Source of the DNA: Mariprofundus aestuarium
GTDB lineage: Bacteria; Pseudomonadota; Zetaproteobacteria; Mariprofundales; Mariprofundaceae
DNA length: 64,000 nt
Direction: 5' to 3'
Assembly: GCF_002795805.1 (NCBI RefSeq)
Contig: NZ_CP018799.1
Coordinates: forward strand, 1,357,001 to 1,421,000
The stretch's first letter is position 1. Every line of letters starts with the position of its first letter. The translations under genes were made by a program, and so were the position numbers. The notes under the pieces were generated by a model. The model did not search any database and was not told the DNA's origin. It was given only the letters and a program-made list of their open reading frames with translations. This document shows, piece by piece, positions 9,724-19,851 of this stretch.

Positions 9724-9920
9724 CGAGTCACCTCTTACAGCAGAGCCTTACACAAGTGATCGGACACATTGCTATTATAGATGATTATTTCCTTACCGGA
9801 TGGATTCAACGCATGGATCCTCCCTGTTTTGATGATATTCGCTGCGCCTTCGACAGCATCAGAAACAGGGGACGAAAAAAAAGGGTTAAACCGGAAGGGT
9901 TTTGCGTCAGATTTCGCCGC

Positions 9921-10631
9921 ATGAGCCGAGACGTCATCTACACCTCCGAAATTCACAGCAATGGTTTTGTCTTTGATGACAAGGTTGCCTCCGTTTTTGC
10001 CGACATGATTGGCCGCTCCGTACCGGGTTACGGCCAGACACTGCAGATGGTTGAGCTGCTGGCCCATCAGTTTGCGCAAGCAGAGAGCAACCTCTACGAC
10101 CTCGGCTGCTCACTCGGTGCGGCTACGATGGCACTTTCCCGAGGCAGTGCAGGCAAAGACTGCAGGGTGATCGGCATCGACAACTCCCCTGCCATGGTCG
10201 AACGCTGTAAAGGGATGTTAAAGGATGAACCGGTTGAGATCCTCTGTCAGGACATTCTCGATACCGCGATTGAAAACGCATCGGTGGTTGTTCTGAACTT
10301 CGTGCTGCAGTTCATAGAGCGTGAAGAGCGTCTGCAACTGCTGAAAAAGATTCAACAGGGTTTAAGGCCCGGTGGTGTGCTGATAATCTCTGAGAAGATC
10401 GCTTTTGTTGATGAGGCGGAGAGCCGTCGACAGATCGAACTGCATGAAGCTTTTAAGCGGGCGCAGGGTTATTCTGAGCTTGAGATAAGCCGCAAGCGTT
10501 CGGCACTGGAGAATGTACTGGTTCCGGAACCACTGGATGTCCACCATCACCGTCTGAAACAGGCCGGATTCTCTGCTTCCAATACATGGTTCCAGTGTTT
10601 CAATTTCGCCTCGATGATTGCCTTCAAATGA
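9921..10631 (+). CDS. cmoA: CmoA: carboxy-S-adenosyl-L-methionine synthase
   Basis: A 236-residue enzyme that makes carboxy-SAM from SAM and prephenate for cmo5U34 (uridine-5-oxyacetic acid) in tRNA wobble positions. Family marks: FVFDDKVASVFADMIGRSVPGY near the N-terminus and the SAM-binding LYDLGCSLGAATMAL. The open frame extends to 9756, but homology begins at MSRDVIYTSE, so I start at 9921. No strong Shine-Dalgarno sequence precedes it. It is followed by cmoB with an ATGA overlap. Confidence 0.93.
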   Translation: MSRDVIYTSEIHSNGFVFDDKVASVFADMIGRSVPGYGQTLQMVELLAHQFAQAESNLYDLGCSLGAATMALSRGSAGKDCRVIGIDNSPAMVERCKGMLKDEPVEILCQDILDTAIENASVVVLNFVLQFIEREERLQLLKKIQQGLRPGGVLIISEKIAFVDEAESRRQIELHEAFKRAQGYSELEISRKRSALENVLVPEPLDVHHHRLKQAGFSASNTWFQCFNFASMIAFK

Positions 10632-11614
10632 AAGAGTACAAAGAGAGAGAAGCGGCCATTCTCAAAGCGCAGATGGAAAATTCCATATTGTCCGATTTTT
10701 CCGATGACCTGATGCCACTTTATGAACAGGGGTGGCATAAAATCCTCAAGCACGGCGACCTGGGGCGCTGGCAAAGCGGTTTTGATGCGTTACCCGACCT
10801 CACCCCCTCCGTTGTCGACTTCAACCGCTCAGCGCTAAAAATCGGGCTACCTGAAGATACCGATCTAACCCATGAGCAGATCGAAACGGCACTGAAACAG
10901 ATGCACCCATGGCGCAAGGGGCCATTTGAGATCTTCGGTGTTCATATCGACACCGAATGGCGTTCAGACTGGAAGTGGGATCGACTGGCCGAGGCCATCT
11001 CCCCACTTGAAGGGCGCACCATCCTCGATGTTGGATGCGGCTCGGGCTACCACCTCTGGCGTATGCTTGCTGCCGGTGCAAAACTGGTAGTTGGTATCGA
11101 CCCCACCCCACTCTTCTCGATGCATTTCGCTACGATCAAACGCTACAGCCCGAATGCCCCGGCCTTTATTCTGCCCGTCGGTATTGAACATATGCCCGCC
11201 GACATGGGCTGCTTCGACACGATCTTTTCAATGGGCATTCTCTACCACCGCAAGTCGCCGATTGACCACCTTCTCGATTTGAAAGGCCTGCTGTGTGAAG
11301 GTGGAGAGCTGGTGATTGATACACTGGTAGTCGAAGGCGATGAGCATAACTGCCTGATGCCACACGGGCGTTATGCCAAGATGCGCAATGTCTGGTTTAT
11401 ACCCAGTGTGGCGATGCTGGAAATATGGCTCAAACGTGCCGGATTCAAGGATATTTCAGTGGTCGATATCTGCCCGACCACGGTGGATGAGCAGCGTGGA
11501 ACGGAGTGGATGACATTCGAATCGCTACCCGACTTCCTCGATCCGAACGATTCCAGCCTGACCATCGAAGGCTACCCTGCCCCGATCCGAGCCGTTCTCA
11601 CCGCAAAAAAATAG
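10628..11614 (+). CDS. cmoB: CmoB: tRNA U34 carboxymethyltransferase
   Basis: A 328-residue enzyme that transfers the carboxymethyl group from carboxy-SAM to 5-hydroxyuridine at tRNA position 34. It has the N-terminal MHPWRKGPFEIFGVHIDTEWRSDWKWDR segment typical of CmoB and the SAM fold TILDVGCGSGYHLWRML, and MGILYHRKSP. The length matches E. coli CmoB (323). The start ATG at 10628 overlaps the cmoA TGA (ATGA), so the two are translationally coupled. Confidence 0.95.
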   Translation: MKEYKEREAAILKAQMENSILSDFSDDLMPLYEQGWHKILKHGDLGRWQSGFDALPDLTPSVVDFNRSALKIGLPEDTDLTHEQIETALKQMHPWRKGPFEIFGVHIDTEWRSDWKWDRLAEAISPLEGRTILDVGCGSGYHLWRMLAAGAKLVVGIDPTPLFSMHFATIKRYSPNAPAFILPVGIEHMPADMGCFDTIFSMGILYHRKSPIDHLLDLKGLLCEGGELVIDTLVVEGDEHNCLMPHGRYAKMRNVWFIPSVAMLEIWLKRAGFKDISVVDICPTTVDEQRGTEWMTFESLPDFLDPNDSSLTIEGYPAPIRAVLTAKK

Positions 11615-11667
11615 GCACAAGCAGCACTCGCCCGCCGCGCGATAGCCCTTCTTAACAATTCGGCAGA

Positions 11668-11700
11668 CAAAAAAAATGGGCAGGTTTACACCCGCCCACT
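11668..11700 (-). terminator. Intrinsic terminator of the cyclophilin gene
   Basis: An 8-bp stem with one mismatch (11678-11697, tetraloop) followed on the minus strand by eight T residues. It ends the rimP-to-cyclophilin operon and faces cmoB. Confidence 0.85.
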
Positions 11701-11723
11701 TTAATAAGTCACAATTGTAATCC

Positions 11724-12326
11724 TTAAGGAAGGACGGAAACCTTCGTCATTACATCACCCTGACGAATGTCATCAACGGCCTGCATGCCTTCGATGACCT
11801 GCCCGAAGATGGTGTACTGACCATCCAGATGCGGTGTGTCACCAAAGCAGATATAGAACTGGCTGCCTGCTGAATCAGGGTTGGCTGAACGCGCCATGGC
11901 GAGGGTACCGCGCACATGTTTTCGCTCGTTGAACTCAGCTTTGACCGAGTAACCGGGGCCGCCCATACCAGTGCCATCAGGATCGCCGCCCTGTGCCATA
12001 AAGCCTGCAATCACACGATGGAATGTCAGGCCGTCGTAGTAGTTCTTGCCTGCCAGAGCCTTGAAGTTGGCTACGGTGTTCGGTGCTGTGTCCGGATAAA
12101 GCTCGATCAGGATATCACCCTTCTCAGTCTCAATCTTAATGTGATTGCCTTCCGGAATATCCTTATCGCCTGCTTTTGGTGCTGTTGTGAAAATTCCCAC
12201 TCTGTTCTCCTCTATGTTCTGGCTCTGAGCCACATCGAGCTGATTGATATAAACCAGTCCCGCAAAGGCCAGCCCCGTTATGATATACAAACTTCTCTTT
12301 TTCATTCGCTTCTGGATCTCACTCAC
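11724..12326 (-). CDS. Cyclophilin-type peptidyl-prolyl cis-trans isomerase, exported or membrane-anchored
   Basis: A 200-residue protein with a basic N-terminus and hydrophobic segment (residues ~12-25), then a cyclophilin domain: VANFKALA, FHRVIAGFMAQGGDP with catalytic Arg/Phe/Gln, GSQFYICF and IFGQVIEGM. It would catalyse prolyl isomerisation on the periplasmic face. I chose the GTG at 12326: it overlaps the truB stop (GTGA) and AGGAGA lies 7 nt upstream. The ATG at 12305 (MKKRSLYII) is the alternative with a poorer ribosome site. Confidence 0.9.
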   Translation of the reverse strand: MSEIQKRMKKRSLYIITGLAFAGLVYINQLDVAQSQNIEENRVGIFTTAPKAGDKDIPEGNHIKIETEKGDILIELYPDTAPNTVANFKALAGKNYYDGLTFHRVIAGFMAQGGDPDGTGMGGPGYSVKAEFNERKHVRGTLAMARSANPDSAGSQFYICFGDTPHLDGQYTIFGQVIEGMQAVDDIRQGDVMTKVSVLP

Positions 12327-13246
12327 CGGTAGATCTCCTGTGCGGAGGGCAGTATCCGGACCGGATGCAGCACCATATGTTTCAGGCCTGCCTTCACTGT
12401 TCCTGTACCGAGCAGTGTTTGCCCCTCAAAAACAGCGACATCCCGCTCACTCTCATCATCGGATGTGGATTTAAGCTGTAGCCGCTGCCCATTCAGGAAG
12501 CGTTTCGCCTCATCTATCGAGATCTCAAGGCGGGAAAGGTTGCGCAACCACGAAGCCAAAGGCAAGAGACAGCCCTCTTTTTGCTCATGCAGCTGCTCGA
12601 TCGTCACCATCATCTGTTGTGGCCAGCCGCCGGTGGAGAGACGCCTTAGTTCAGTCACACAGCCGCCCAGGCCAAGGCTCTTACCAATATCCCGAGCCAG
12701 TGAGCGAATGTAGGTACCCTTGCTGCAACTCACCTCCAGTGTCACCAGCGGATATTCAAATGAAACCAGCGTCAGTGTCTGGATAGTTATTTTACGCGAC
12801 TTCATCTCCACAATTTCACCCTTGCGGGCCATATCATGGGCGCGTTTACCGTCGATACGGATCGCCGAATAGACTGGTGGCACCTGATCCAGCTCACCGA
12901 TGAATGCGGGCAGGAGAGCCTGTAGTGTTTCAGTTGTGACATCGCCATCAAAGCGGACTGTCACTTCCCCTTCCCTGTCCAGGGTGTCTGTCTGGTAACT
13001 GAGGTCAAAGGTTACCCTGTATGCCTTCTCGGCATTCAGACCAAGTTCCGCATAACGGGTCGCCTCACCGAGAAGAATCGGCAACATACCGGTAGCCAGC
13101 GGGTCCAGTGTGCCGCCATGGCCTGCCTTAATTCGTTTCTTACCAGGCTCGGAAAAAAGCCGCACCATCTCATTCACTGCCTTACGTGAAGTCCAGCCCA
13201 GTGGTTTATCGAGAAAGATGACGCCTGAAACAGGTGGAGTGGAAAT
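12323..13246 (-). CDS. truB: TruB: tRNA pseudouridine-55 synthase, apparently starting at AUU
   Basis: Makes Psi55 in the T-loop of tRNAs. Family motifs: GVIFLDKPLGWTS, then AGHGGTLDPLATGMLP with catalytic Asp, GTYIRSLARDIG, and a C-terminal PUA-like region. The first canonical start in frame is GTG 13177, but that would delete GVIFLDKPLGWTS. The frame stays open to the nrnA stop (TAG 13258-13256) with no ATG, GTG or TTG. ATT at 13246 has AGGA 7 nt upstream and puts the catalytic residue at Asp48, exactly the E. coli number. I therefore annotate an AUU start; a sequence error or stop read-through from nrnA are alternatives. The product would be 307 residues. Confidence 0.85.
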   Translation of the reverse strand: MSTPPVSGVIFLDKPLGWTSRKAVNEMVRLFSEPGKKRIKAGHGGTLDPLATGMLPILLGEATRYAELGLNAEKAYRVTFDLSYQTDTLDREGEVTVRFDGDVTTETLQALLPAFIGELDQVPPVYSAIRIDGKRAHDMARKGEIVEMKSRKITIQTLTLVSFEYPLVTLEVSCSKGTYIRSLARDIGKSLGLGGCVTELRRLSTGGWPQQMMVTIEQLHEQKEGCLLPLASWLRNLSRLEISIDEAKRFLNGQRLQLKSTSDDESERDVAVFEGQTLLGTGTVKAGLKHMVLHPVRILPSAQEIYR

Positions 13247-13255
13247 AATGATATC

Positions 13256-14257
13256 CTAAACGAGAGAATCTGATACAGCTTTTTGAACGGTTGCGCGAAC
13301 CTCTTCAAAGCTACCACGCATCATACAGCCTGCAGCGTAGTGATGGCCGCCACCACCGAGTGAGCTGGCAAGCGCGCCAACATCAGCAACGGTTTTAGCC
13401 CTGAAATTCACCTTCCAGCAATTTTCACTGTTCTCATCACTGCGAATAAGCACCGCTATTTCAATACCGTTGATAGAACGGCCATAATCGATCAACCCTT
13501 CAGAGTCCTCGACATCGGCACCGGTAGCATCATACATCTCTCTGGAGATATGCATCCAGGCAGAACGCCCCTCATCACAGATCTCCAGTGTTTCTAAAGC
13601 TGCGGAAAGGATATGCAGACCTGCCAGCGGCCGGCTCTCATAAACCCCCATGCTGATCGGCCACGGCTTGGCACCGGCGTCAACCAGATCTGCAACCATA
13701 CGATAAACTGCAGCGGTAGTAGTGGAGAGTCGGAAACTTGCAGTATCAGTCAACACAGCGGTGTAGATTGCACTGGCGCTGGCCACAGTAAGGGGGATAT
13801 TCATGGCAATCATCAGGTCGAAAACCATCGCACCTGTGGCGCAGTAACGACTATCAACAATATTGTAGTCGCCGAATTTTTTGTTGCTGGCGTGATGATC
13901 AATGTTGACCAGCACACTACCTTCAAAAAAGGCATCTGAGAGCCCTAGGCGCGGCCGCGAACCACTGTCCAGGCTGATGATCAGATCGGCATGATGGCTT
14001 TCGCAGTGCGGGTCGCCCCGCTCGACATTCCATGCATGTTCGAGAAAAGTGTAGATGCGCGGAATACCGTCACGATTGAACAGACGCACCTTCTTCCCCA
14101 TGCGGGTTAGTGCATCGAAAAGCGCAAGTTCAGAGCCGATGCCATCGCCATCCGGGTTGCAGTGGGTTGTCAGGGTAATCGATTCAGCCTTCTCGATCTC
14201 ACCAATGACCGGCTGCCAGTCGATATCGGAAAATAACGACTGGAGCTTACGAGTCAT
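13256..14257 (-). CDS. nrnA: NrnA-like DHH/DHHA1 phosphoesterase (oligoribonuclease/pAp-phosphatase type)
   Basis: A 333-residue protein with DHH-family metal motifs: HCNPDGDGIGSE (residues ~32-43), LIISLDSG, the DHH motif VNIDHHASN, and the C-terminal DHHA1 substrate site GGGGHHYAAG. Members degrade short RNAs (nanoRNA) and dephosphorylate pAp. It lies between rbfA and truB, a common position, and its ATG overlaps the rbfA stop. Its TAG stop is in the same frame as truB, 3 codons before the proposed AUU start. Confidence 0.9.
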   Translation of the reverse strand: MTRKLQSLFSDIDWQPVIGEIEKAESITLTTHCNPDGDGIGSELALFDALTRMGKKVRLFNRDGIPRIYTFLEHAWNVERGDPHCESHHADLIISLDSGSRPRLGLSDAFFEGSVLVNIDHHASNKKFGDYNIVDSRYCATGAMVFDLMIAMNIPLTVASASAIYTAVLTDTASFRLSTTTAAVYRMVADLVDAGAKPWPISMGVYESRPLAGLHILSAALETLEICDEGRSAWMHISREMYDATGADVEDSEGLIDYGRSINGIEIAVLIRSDENSENCWKVNFRAKTVADVGALASSLGGGGHHYAAGCMMRGSFEEVRATVQKAVSDSLV

Positions 14258-14601
14258 TACGACTCCTCCAGCTTTTTCAACAACATGAGTACATCGCCAC
14301 TCTTTTCAAATGCGCTATCCCACTTGAATCTGAGTTTAGGCAGCCGCCGTTTTGGTAGCGCGCGCCTGAGTGCATGCTCGAGAAACGGGGTGATGCGCTC
14401 AAGTGACTGAATGCACCCCTTCTGATCCTCTTCGTTAGCCCGATACACCCAGACGTCCACCATCTGGCTGCCAGGAGATTCGACACGCGTAATCGAAATG
14501 TTGAAAAGGCGTGGGTCAGCGACATCACGAAGCAGCAGTGTGGAGAGCAAGCGGTGGATATCAGTAAGAAACCGCTGCTGAGCAGGTGTTTGACGTCTCA
14601 T
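14257..14601 (-). CDS. rbfA: RbfA: 30S ribosome-binding factor A
   Basis: A 114-residue KH-like protein that helps mature the 30S subunit and the 16S rRNA 5' end. Typical features: RLLSTLLLRDVADPRL near the start, ISITRVESPGSQMVDVWVY, and the C-terminal LPKLRFKWDSAFEKS. It lies 5 bp after infB and overlaps the next gene, in the classic nusA-infB-rbfA order. Confidence 0.93.
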   Translation of the reverse strand: MRRQTPAQQRFLTDIHRLLSTLLLRDVADPRLFNISITRVESPGSQMVDVWVYRANEEDQKGCIQSLERITPFLEHALRRALPKRRLPKLRFKWDSAFEKSGDVLMLLKKLEES

Positions 14602-14606
14602 AGTCT

Positions 14607-17600
14607 TCAGAGTGTCGCCGCAACTTCCTCAATGATATAAAACTCGAAACGATCTCCGACCTTCACGTCATTGAACTTCTCAATGCTCATACCACACTCG
14701 TAACCGGTCTTAACTTCTTTCACATCGTCTTTGAAACGACGCAATGAAGCTAGAACTCCATCGTAGATCATCACACCATCACGCAGCACACGTACATGGG
14801 CGTCGCGGGTAACAGTACCTTCGGTCATGTAGCAACCGGCAACAGCACCGATCTTCGGAGACTGGAACACATCGCGGACTTCAGCCTCACCGGTCACTTT
14901 CTCCACCTTATTCGGTGAAAGAACACCGGCCATTGCAGCCTTGATCTCATCAATTGCTTCATAAATAATCTTGTAGAAACGGATATCTACGCCTTCAACT
15001 TCAGCTACTTTCTTGGCCTTTGTTTCAGGGCGGACATTAAAGCCGATAATGATTGCGTTGGCAGCAGATGCGAGCATCACATCTGATTCGGTTATGCCGC
15101 CGATACCCTTGTGAACAACCTTAACCTTCACTTCTTCGGTGCCGGCCTTGGCCAGTGATTCCGCCATCGCTTCTACCGAACCGGTCACATCACCCTTTAT
15201 CAGTACAGGTACTTCCTTGATGCCGCTCTGCAGATCAGCAAACAGCTCATCGAGACTCGCCCGTTTCTTGGCCTCTGCGCCCATCTCACGGTCTCTGTCT
15301 TTACGGTAACGCACAATGTCACGTGCCTGTTTCTCATTCTCTACCGCGAAGATCTCCTGACCAGCTTCCGGAACCATATCCAGACCCAGCAGTTCGAACG
15401 GAATAGATGGGCCAGCCGTACGATGCTGTACCGAATTCTCATCGACAATCGCACGCAGTCGGCCAGTTGCAGAACCTACAACCACAGTATCGCCCTGATT
15501 GAAGGTACCATTCTGAACCAGAACAGTCGCTACTGGTCCGCGACCACGATCAAGGCGTGATTCAACCACGATACCCTTACCACGACGCGCCGGATTAGCC
15601 TTAAGCTCCAGAATTTCAGTTTGCAGTGCCAGCATCTCGAGAAGCTCATCCAGCCCCTGGCCGCTATGTGCGGAGACCGGTACGAACATAGTATCGCCGC
15701 CCCACTCCTCAGACAGCAACTCATGCTCTGCCAATTGACGCATCACCTTCTCAGGGTCTGCCCCCTCTTTATCCATCTTGTTCACTGCCACGATGATTGG
15801 CACGCCAGCTGCACGTGCATGGTTCAGCGCCTCAACGGTCTGCGGCATCACACCATCATCAGCGGCAACAACCAGTACTGCCACGTCAGTCATGCTTGCA
15901 CCACGTGAACGCAGGCTGGTAAATGCTTCGTGACCAGGTGTATCGATAAACACAACCTTCTCGCCACTCTCCAGTTTCACCATATAGGCACCGATATGCT
16001 GGGTGATGCCACCGGCCTCGCCATCTGCCACATGCGCTTTGCGCAGGGCATCGAGAATCGAGGTTTTACCATGATCCACATGACCCATCACTACAACAAC
16101 GGGTGGACGTGGTACCAGATCTTCCTCGTTATCTTCAGAGGTGTCCTCTACCAGAACATCTTCAACTGCTGCTGCATTGATAATCTTCGCCTTATGGCCA
16201 AACTCTTCAACAATCAGTACGGCAGTTTCTGCATCAATCGCTTCATTGATGGTGGTTGTCATGCCCATCTCAAATAGCTTGCGTACAACCTGAGCACTCT
16301 TGAATGCCATACGACTGGCCAGTTCCGATACCATGATCGGATCGGTAACTTCAACGGTACGCACAACAAAGGCTTCATCATCCTTGTTGACACCAAAGTC
16401 ACGTTTTCTGGAACCACGTGCCAGACGCGCCTGACGATCCTGCTGTTCAGGGGTCAGAACCTCATGACGTTTGGAAGCATAATCCCTGCGCGCTGCCTTC
16501 TCAGCAGGTGATAGCCTGCGCTGTGGCCTTGCGCCACCCGGACCACCACGGCGGCGCTGAGCACCTGGTGGTGGCGGAGCTGTCGCATCAGGGGAGACTG
16601 CAACCGATGGTGTACGGCGCATAGCACCCTGTTGTGGCGCACCCGGTGCACCTGGGCCACCCGGACGTGCCTGACGCTGCGGCTGTGCCGCTCTGCGCTG
16701 GCTTGCACGATCTTCAGAGATTTTCTTCTCAATCTGTTTAACCGATGAACTTGGTGCTTTTGATGCGGCAATCTGGGCCGGAGTCAAACCACGGCGAATG
16801 GTCGTGCGTGGCCCCTTATGTGTCGACTCAGTTGGGCGTGCACCCGGACGGTTCTGTGGGCGCTCACCTGGACGAGCACCTGGACGGTTCTGTGGGCGTT
16901 CACCTGGACGAGCGGCTGGACGGTTCTGTGGAAGCCCGCCTGCACGGCCCTGAGGACGCTCACCTGGACGAGCTGCCGGGCGTGATGCACCAGCTGGGCG
17001 AGCCGTTGGACGGCTAACCGTCGGAGCAGCCTGTTTAATAGCCGCTGTTGCTGCCGCTGCACGTTGTGCAGGTGTTGGGCCGGCTTTCTTAACCACTGTT
17101 GTGGTTGGCCGTGGGGCTGTTGTTGTCACGGCTGGACGTGGAGCCACAGGCGCAGTTGGGCGTGGTGCGGCAGGTATTTCAGCAGCAGCTGACTCTTTTG
17201 CTTTTGCAGCAGCCTGTGCCGAGGCGGCCTTCTCCTGAATTTTCTTCGCCTCTTCTAGTTTCTTCTTCTCAACAGCCGCAGCTGCACGCTGGGCTGGAGC
17301 CAGAGGTTTCTGCGGACTTACCGGAGCTGCTGGTGCTACTGGCGCTACTGGCGCTGCAGCTACCGGTTCCTCTTCCGGGGTTACCCTTGAGGTAACGCCC
17401 ATTTTAGAGACCGGGGTATGGCGACGACGGACGGCGACTTCGACTTTGCGGCCGCGCCCCTCAACCTGAGCGCTACCTCTAGCCTGACCGGCAACCATCG
17501 GCCGATTCAGGGTAAGTGTCGTGCCACCACTCTTTTTCGCTTCGGGTTTAGCGGCTGATTTAATGGCAGCTCGAATTTTCCCTTGATCATCGGCATCCAG

Positions 17601-17708
17601 TGAACTTGTTGGTCCACTCACCACGATATTGCACTGCACGGCAACTCGTTGAATATCGGACGCTTCCACGCCGAGTTCTTTTGCCAGATCCAGAATACGT
17701 TTTGCCAT
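14607..17708 (-). CDS. infB: InfB: translation initiation factor IF-2
   Basis: A 1033-residue GTPase that places fMet-tRNA on the 30S subunit; longer than E. coli IF-2 (890). An N-terminal IF2_N domain ([21 protein letters not shown]) is followed by ~380 residues of Ala/Pro/Arg/Gln-rich low complexity including a repeated [12 protein letters not shown] unit. The G domain begins near residue 535 (GHVDHGKTS, then IDTPGHEAF and NKMDK), followed by beta-barrel domains and the C-terminal fMet-binding domain. Part of the rimP-nusA-ylxR-infB-rbfA operon. Confidence 0.97.
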   Translation of the reverse strand: MAKRILDLAKELGVEASDIQRVAVQCNIVVSGPTSSLDADDQGKIRAAIKSAAKPEAKKSGGTTLTLNRPMVAGQARGSAQVEGRGRKVEVAVRRRHTPVSKMGVTSRVTPEEEPVAAAPVAPVAPAAPVSPQKPLAPAQRAAAAVEKKKLEEAKKIQEKAASAQAAAKAKESAAAEIPAAPRPTAPVAPRPAVTTTAPRPTTTVVKKAGPTPAQRAAAATAAIKQAAPTVSRPTARPAGASRPAARPGERPQGRAGGLPQNRPAARPGERPQNRPGARPGERPQNRPGARPTESTHKGPRTTIRRGLTPAQIAASKAPSSSVKQIEKKISEDRASQRRAAQPQRQARPGGPGAPGAPQQGAMRRTPSVAVSPDATAPPPPGAQRRRGGPGGARPQRRLSPAEKAARRDYASKRHEVLTPEQQDRQARLARGSRKRDFGVNKDDEAFVVRTVEVTDPIMVSELASRMAFKSAQVVRKLFEMGMTTTINEAIDAETAVLIVEEFGHKAKIINAAAVEDVLVEDTSEDNEEDLVPRPPVVVVMGHVDHGKTSILDALRKAHVADGEAGGITQHIGAYMVKLESGEKVVFIDTPGHEAFTSLRSRGASMTDVAVLVVAADDGVMPQTVEALNHARAAGVPIIVAVNKMDKEGADPEKVMRQLAEHELLSEEWGGDTMFVPVSAHSGQGLDELLEMLALQTEILELKANPARRGKGIVVESRLDRGRGPVATVLVQNGTFNQGDTVVVGSATGRLRAIVDENSVQHRTAGPSIPFELLGLDMVPEAGQEIFAVENEKQARDIVRYRKDRDREMGAEAKKRASLDELFADLQSGIKEVPVLIKGDVTGSVEAMAESLAKAGTEEVKVKVVHKGIGGITESDVMLASAANAIIIGFNVRPETKAKKVAEVEGVDIRFYKIIYEAIDEIKAAMAGVLSPNKVEKVTGEAEVRDVFQSPKIGAVAGCYMTEGTVTRDAHVRVLRDGVMIYDGVLASLRRFKDDVKEVKTGYECGMSIEKFNDVKVGDRFEFYIIEEVAATL
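16830..16980 (-). repeat. In-gene tandem repeat in the IF-2 linker
   Basis: The codons for [12 protein letters not shown] and variants ([11 protein letters not shown]) recur about four times at a spacing of roughly 36-45 bp. They encode an Arg/Pro/Gln-rich flexible linker between the N-domain and the G domain. Copy number is likely to vary between strains. Confidence 0.6.
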
Positions 17709-17717
17709 GTTTACTAC

Positions 17718-18329
17718 TTACCCTATTACCTTTAGTTGTCCGTACCAGCCACAATACTGGTTCAGCTTCCTGACGTTCGTCGCCATCATGCCGGAAGTTC
17801 CCAGTGCTGCAACTGCGACACTATCCCGACCCAGCATCTCTCCAAGCCACTGCTTGGATTCAACGCTTAGAGTCCGTGATTTATGTCCTGCCTGTTCTCT
17901 CTTCTCTACAGCGTCCTCAATCTGACGAACCACTGCATCACCTGCATCTGTTGCGATCAGCAACAGCACCGGCGCATTATTCCACAGTCGATGCATCACT
18001 GCATCCCTGCCTATCTCTGTTTTTACACGCAGACGCGTAAACATCTGCAGTAACTGCTTGTGCAGGATAGAGACCAAACGCTCCTTCACCTTCTCCCACT
18101 GGGGAAAGTCCACCTTGAACTTTGCCTTCAGCGGCTGCAGTCGTCTGTCACTCATGCCATTAAGGCACTCTGCCTGCATGCAGAGGTAGACACCCCTTCC
18201 AGGCAGTTTCTGCAGCAGATCCGGCCATAACTGGCCTTCGTCATCGACGATTAACCTGAGCATCTCCTGCTTGGATGCGCTCTTCCTGCAGGCGACACAA
18301 CGCCTGTCGCTGCCAGAGCCGGTTTTCAC
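17718..18329 (-). CDS. YlxR-family (DUF448) protein fused to an L7Ae-like domain
   Basis: A 203-residue protein. The first ~75 residues are a YlxR domain (DRRCVACRKSASKQEMLRL, then LPGRGVYLCMQAECL). Residues ~95-200 resemble an L7Ae/YlxQ-type RNA-binding fold (APVLLLIATDAGDAVVRQIE, TSGMMATNVRKL). Both families are RNA-binding and sit between nusA and infB in many bacteria. The GTG start abuts the nusA TAA with no gap. YlxR has been linked to RNase P in Firmicutes; its role here is unknown. Confidence 0.85.
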   Translation of the reverse strand: MKTGSGSDRRCVACRKSASKQEMLRLIVDDEGQLWPDLLQKLPGRGVYLCMQAECLNGMSDRRLQPLKAKFKVDFPQWEKVKERLVSILHKQLLQMFTRLRVKTEIGRDAVMHRLWNNAPVLLLIATDAGDAVVRQIEDAVEKREQAGHKSRTLSVESKQWLGEMLGRDSVAVAALGTSGMMATNVRKLNQYCGWYGQLKVIG

Positions 18330-19808
18330 TTACTCGTCAAACCAGCCTGATGCTTCACGTGCCGCGATAATCAGCGCATCAGCCTCTTCACGGCTCAGCC
18401 CTTCAATATCTTCAATCTCATCACCAGCCGCATCAGCCAGCGCTTCTACACTTACCATATCACGGGCTGCCAATTGCTCGGCAATCTCGCGTGTCATACC
18501 GGGAAGATCCAGCAGTGAGACAGTAGCCTCACCCTCTTCTGCACCAACCTGCAGCGCCTGATCCAGAAGTACATTACGTGCACGCTTCTGCAGCTCCTGA
18601 GCCACCTCAGCGTCAAGACCACCGATACCTGAGATATCTTCAATCGCACAGTAGGCCAGATCTTCAAGGCTGAAGAAGCCTTCGTCCACCAGTACGGCAG
18701 CGAAATCTTCATCGACATCGAGTCCTTCTTGGAAAACAACCTTGGCAGCGGCAATCTCTTCAGAACGACGCTCTTTCTCTTCGCCTGCACTCATCAGCTC
18801 GATATTCCAGCCGGTCAGCTCAGATGCCAGGCGTACGTTTTGGCCACGACGGCCGATCGCAATGGCAAGGTTCTCTTCGGCAACTGCCACCTCGATGGTG
18901 TTGGTCGCTTCATCAACCAGTACACGCTCGATTTCAGCCGGTGCCAGTGCATTCACAACGAATACAGCAGGATCTTCAGTCCATTCAATAATATCGATCT
19001 TCTCGCCGTGCAACTCATTCACTACAGCCTGAACGCGTGCACCACGCATACCTACACAGGCACCAACAGGATCAACAGCAGCATCGGTGGAGATCACAGC
19101 AATCTTACTGCGTGAACCCGGATCACGGGCAATCGCCTGGATCGCAACTACGCCATCTTCAATCTCAGGCACTTCCTGCTCGAACAGACGCAGTACCATG
19201 CCTGCATCAGAACGGGAAACAAATACCAGCGGGCCTTTGGTCTGGTTGCGTACTTCACGCAGGTAGGCGCGAATGCGGTCGCCCTGACGGAAGGTTTCAC
19301 GCGGCAGCAGATCTTCGCGATACATCACAGCTTCGCCGCGACCCAGATCAACATACACATTACCACGTTCAACGCGTTTAACGATACCGGTAATCAGCTC
19401 ACCCACGCGTGGTTCGTACTCAGCAATCACGCGATCGCGCTCTGCCTCACGAATCTTCTGGTTAATCACCTGTTTGGCGGTCTGGGCTGCAATACGTCCC
19501 AGCTCAATCGGCGGCAATGAAGTGCGGAATTCGGTGCCGATCTCGGCTTCCGCATCCAGCTCTTTACCCTGCTCAAGCGTCAGGTGATTCTCCTCTTCTT
19601 CAAACTCTTCATCTATCACAACGGTGCGCACGTGGAACAGGCGAATCTCGCCTGTCAGGCGGTCAATTTCCGCCACCACTTCTTTGCCCGGATAGGTTCT
19701 GCGCGCAGCGGTCTTGAGCGCCTGTTCCATCGCTTCAAGAACGAGCTCACGCTCTACTGATTTTTCACGTGCGACTGCATCCGCAACTGCCAATATTTCT
19801 ACATTCAT
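18330..19808 (-). CDS. nusA: NusA transcription termination/antitermination factor
   Basis: A 492-residue RNA-polymerase-binding protein. Order: N-terminal polymerase-binding domain, S1 domain (ELITGIVKRVERGNVYVDLG, about 140-200), two KH domains (VGACVGMRGARVQAVVNEL and AIAIGRRGQNVRLASEL), and C-terminal helix-hairpin-helix AR-like repeats rich in Glu/Asp (about 360-490), as in proteobacterial NusA. No strong Shine-Dalgarno sequence is seen; a GTGA tandem run (about 19810-19825) precedes the ATG. Confidence 0.97.
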   Translation of the reverse strand: MNVEILAVADAVAREKSVERELVLEAMEQALKTAARRTYPGKEVVAEIDRLTGEIRLFHVRTVVIDEEFEEEENHLTLEQGKELDAEAEIGTEFRTSLPPIELGRIAAQTAKQVINQKIREAERDRVIAEYEPRVGELITGIVKRVERGNVYVDLGRGEAVMYREDLLPRETFRQGDRIRAYLREVRNQTKGPLVFVSRSDAGMVLRLFEQEVPEIEDGVVAIQAIARDPGSRSKIAVISTDAAVDPVGACVGMRGARVQAVVNELHGEKIDIIEWTEDPAVFVVNALAPAEIERVLVDEATNTIEVAVAEENLAIAIGRRGQNVRLASELTGWNIELMSAGEEKERRSEEIAAAKVVFQEGLDVDEDFAAVLVDEGFFSLEDLAYCAIEDISGIGGLDAEVAQELQKRARNVLLDQALQVGAEEGEATVSLLDLPGMTREIAEQLAARDMVSVEALADAAGDEIEDIEGLSREEADALIIAAREASGWFDE

Positions 19809-19851
19809 GCCTGCATCTCACTCACTCACTCAATTCAGTCTTTGTTAATCT

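Noticed and set aside
13177-13177. GTG 13177 as the truB start
   Set aside because: It would delete the conserved GVIFLDKP segment; the upstream frame is coding.
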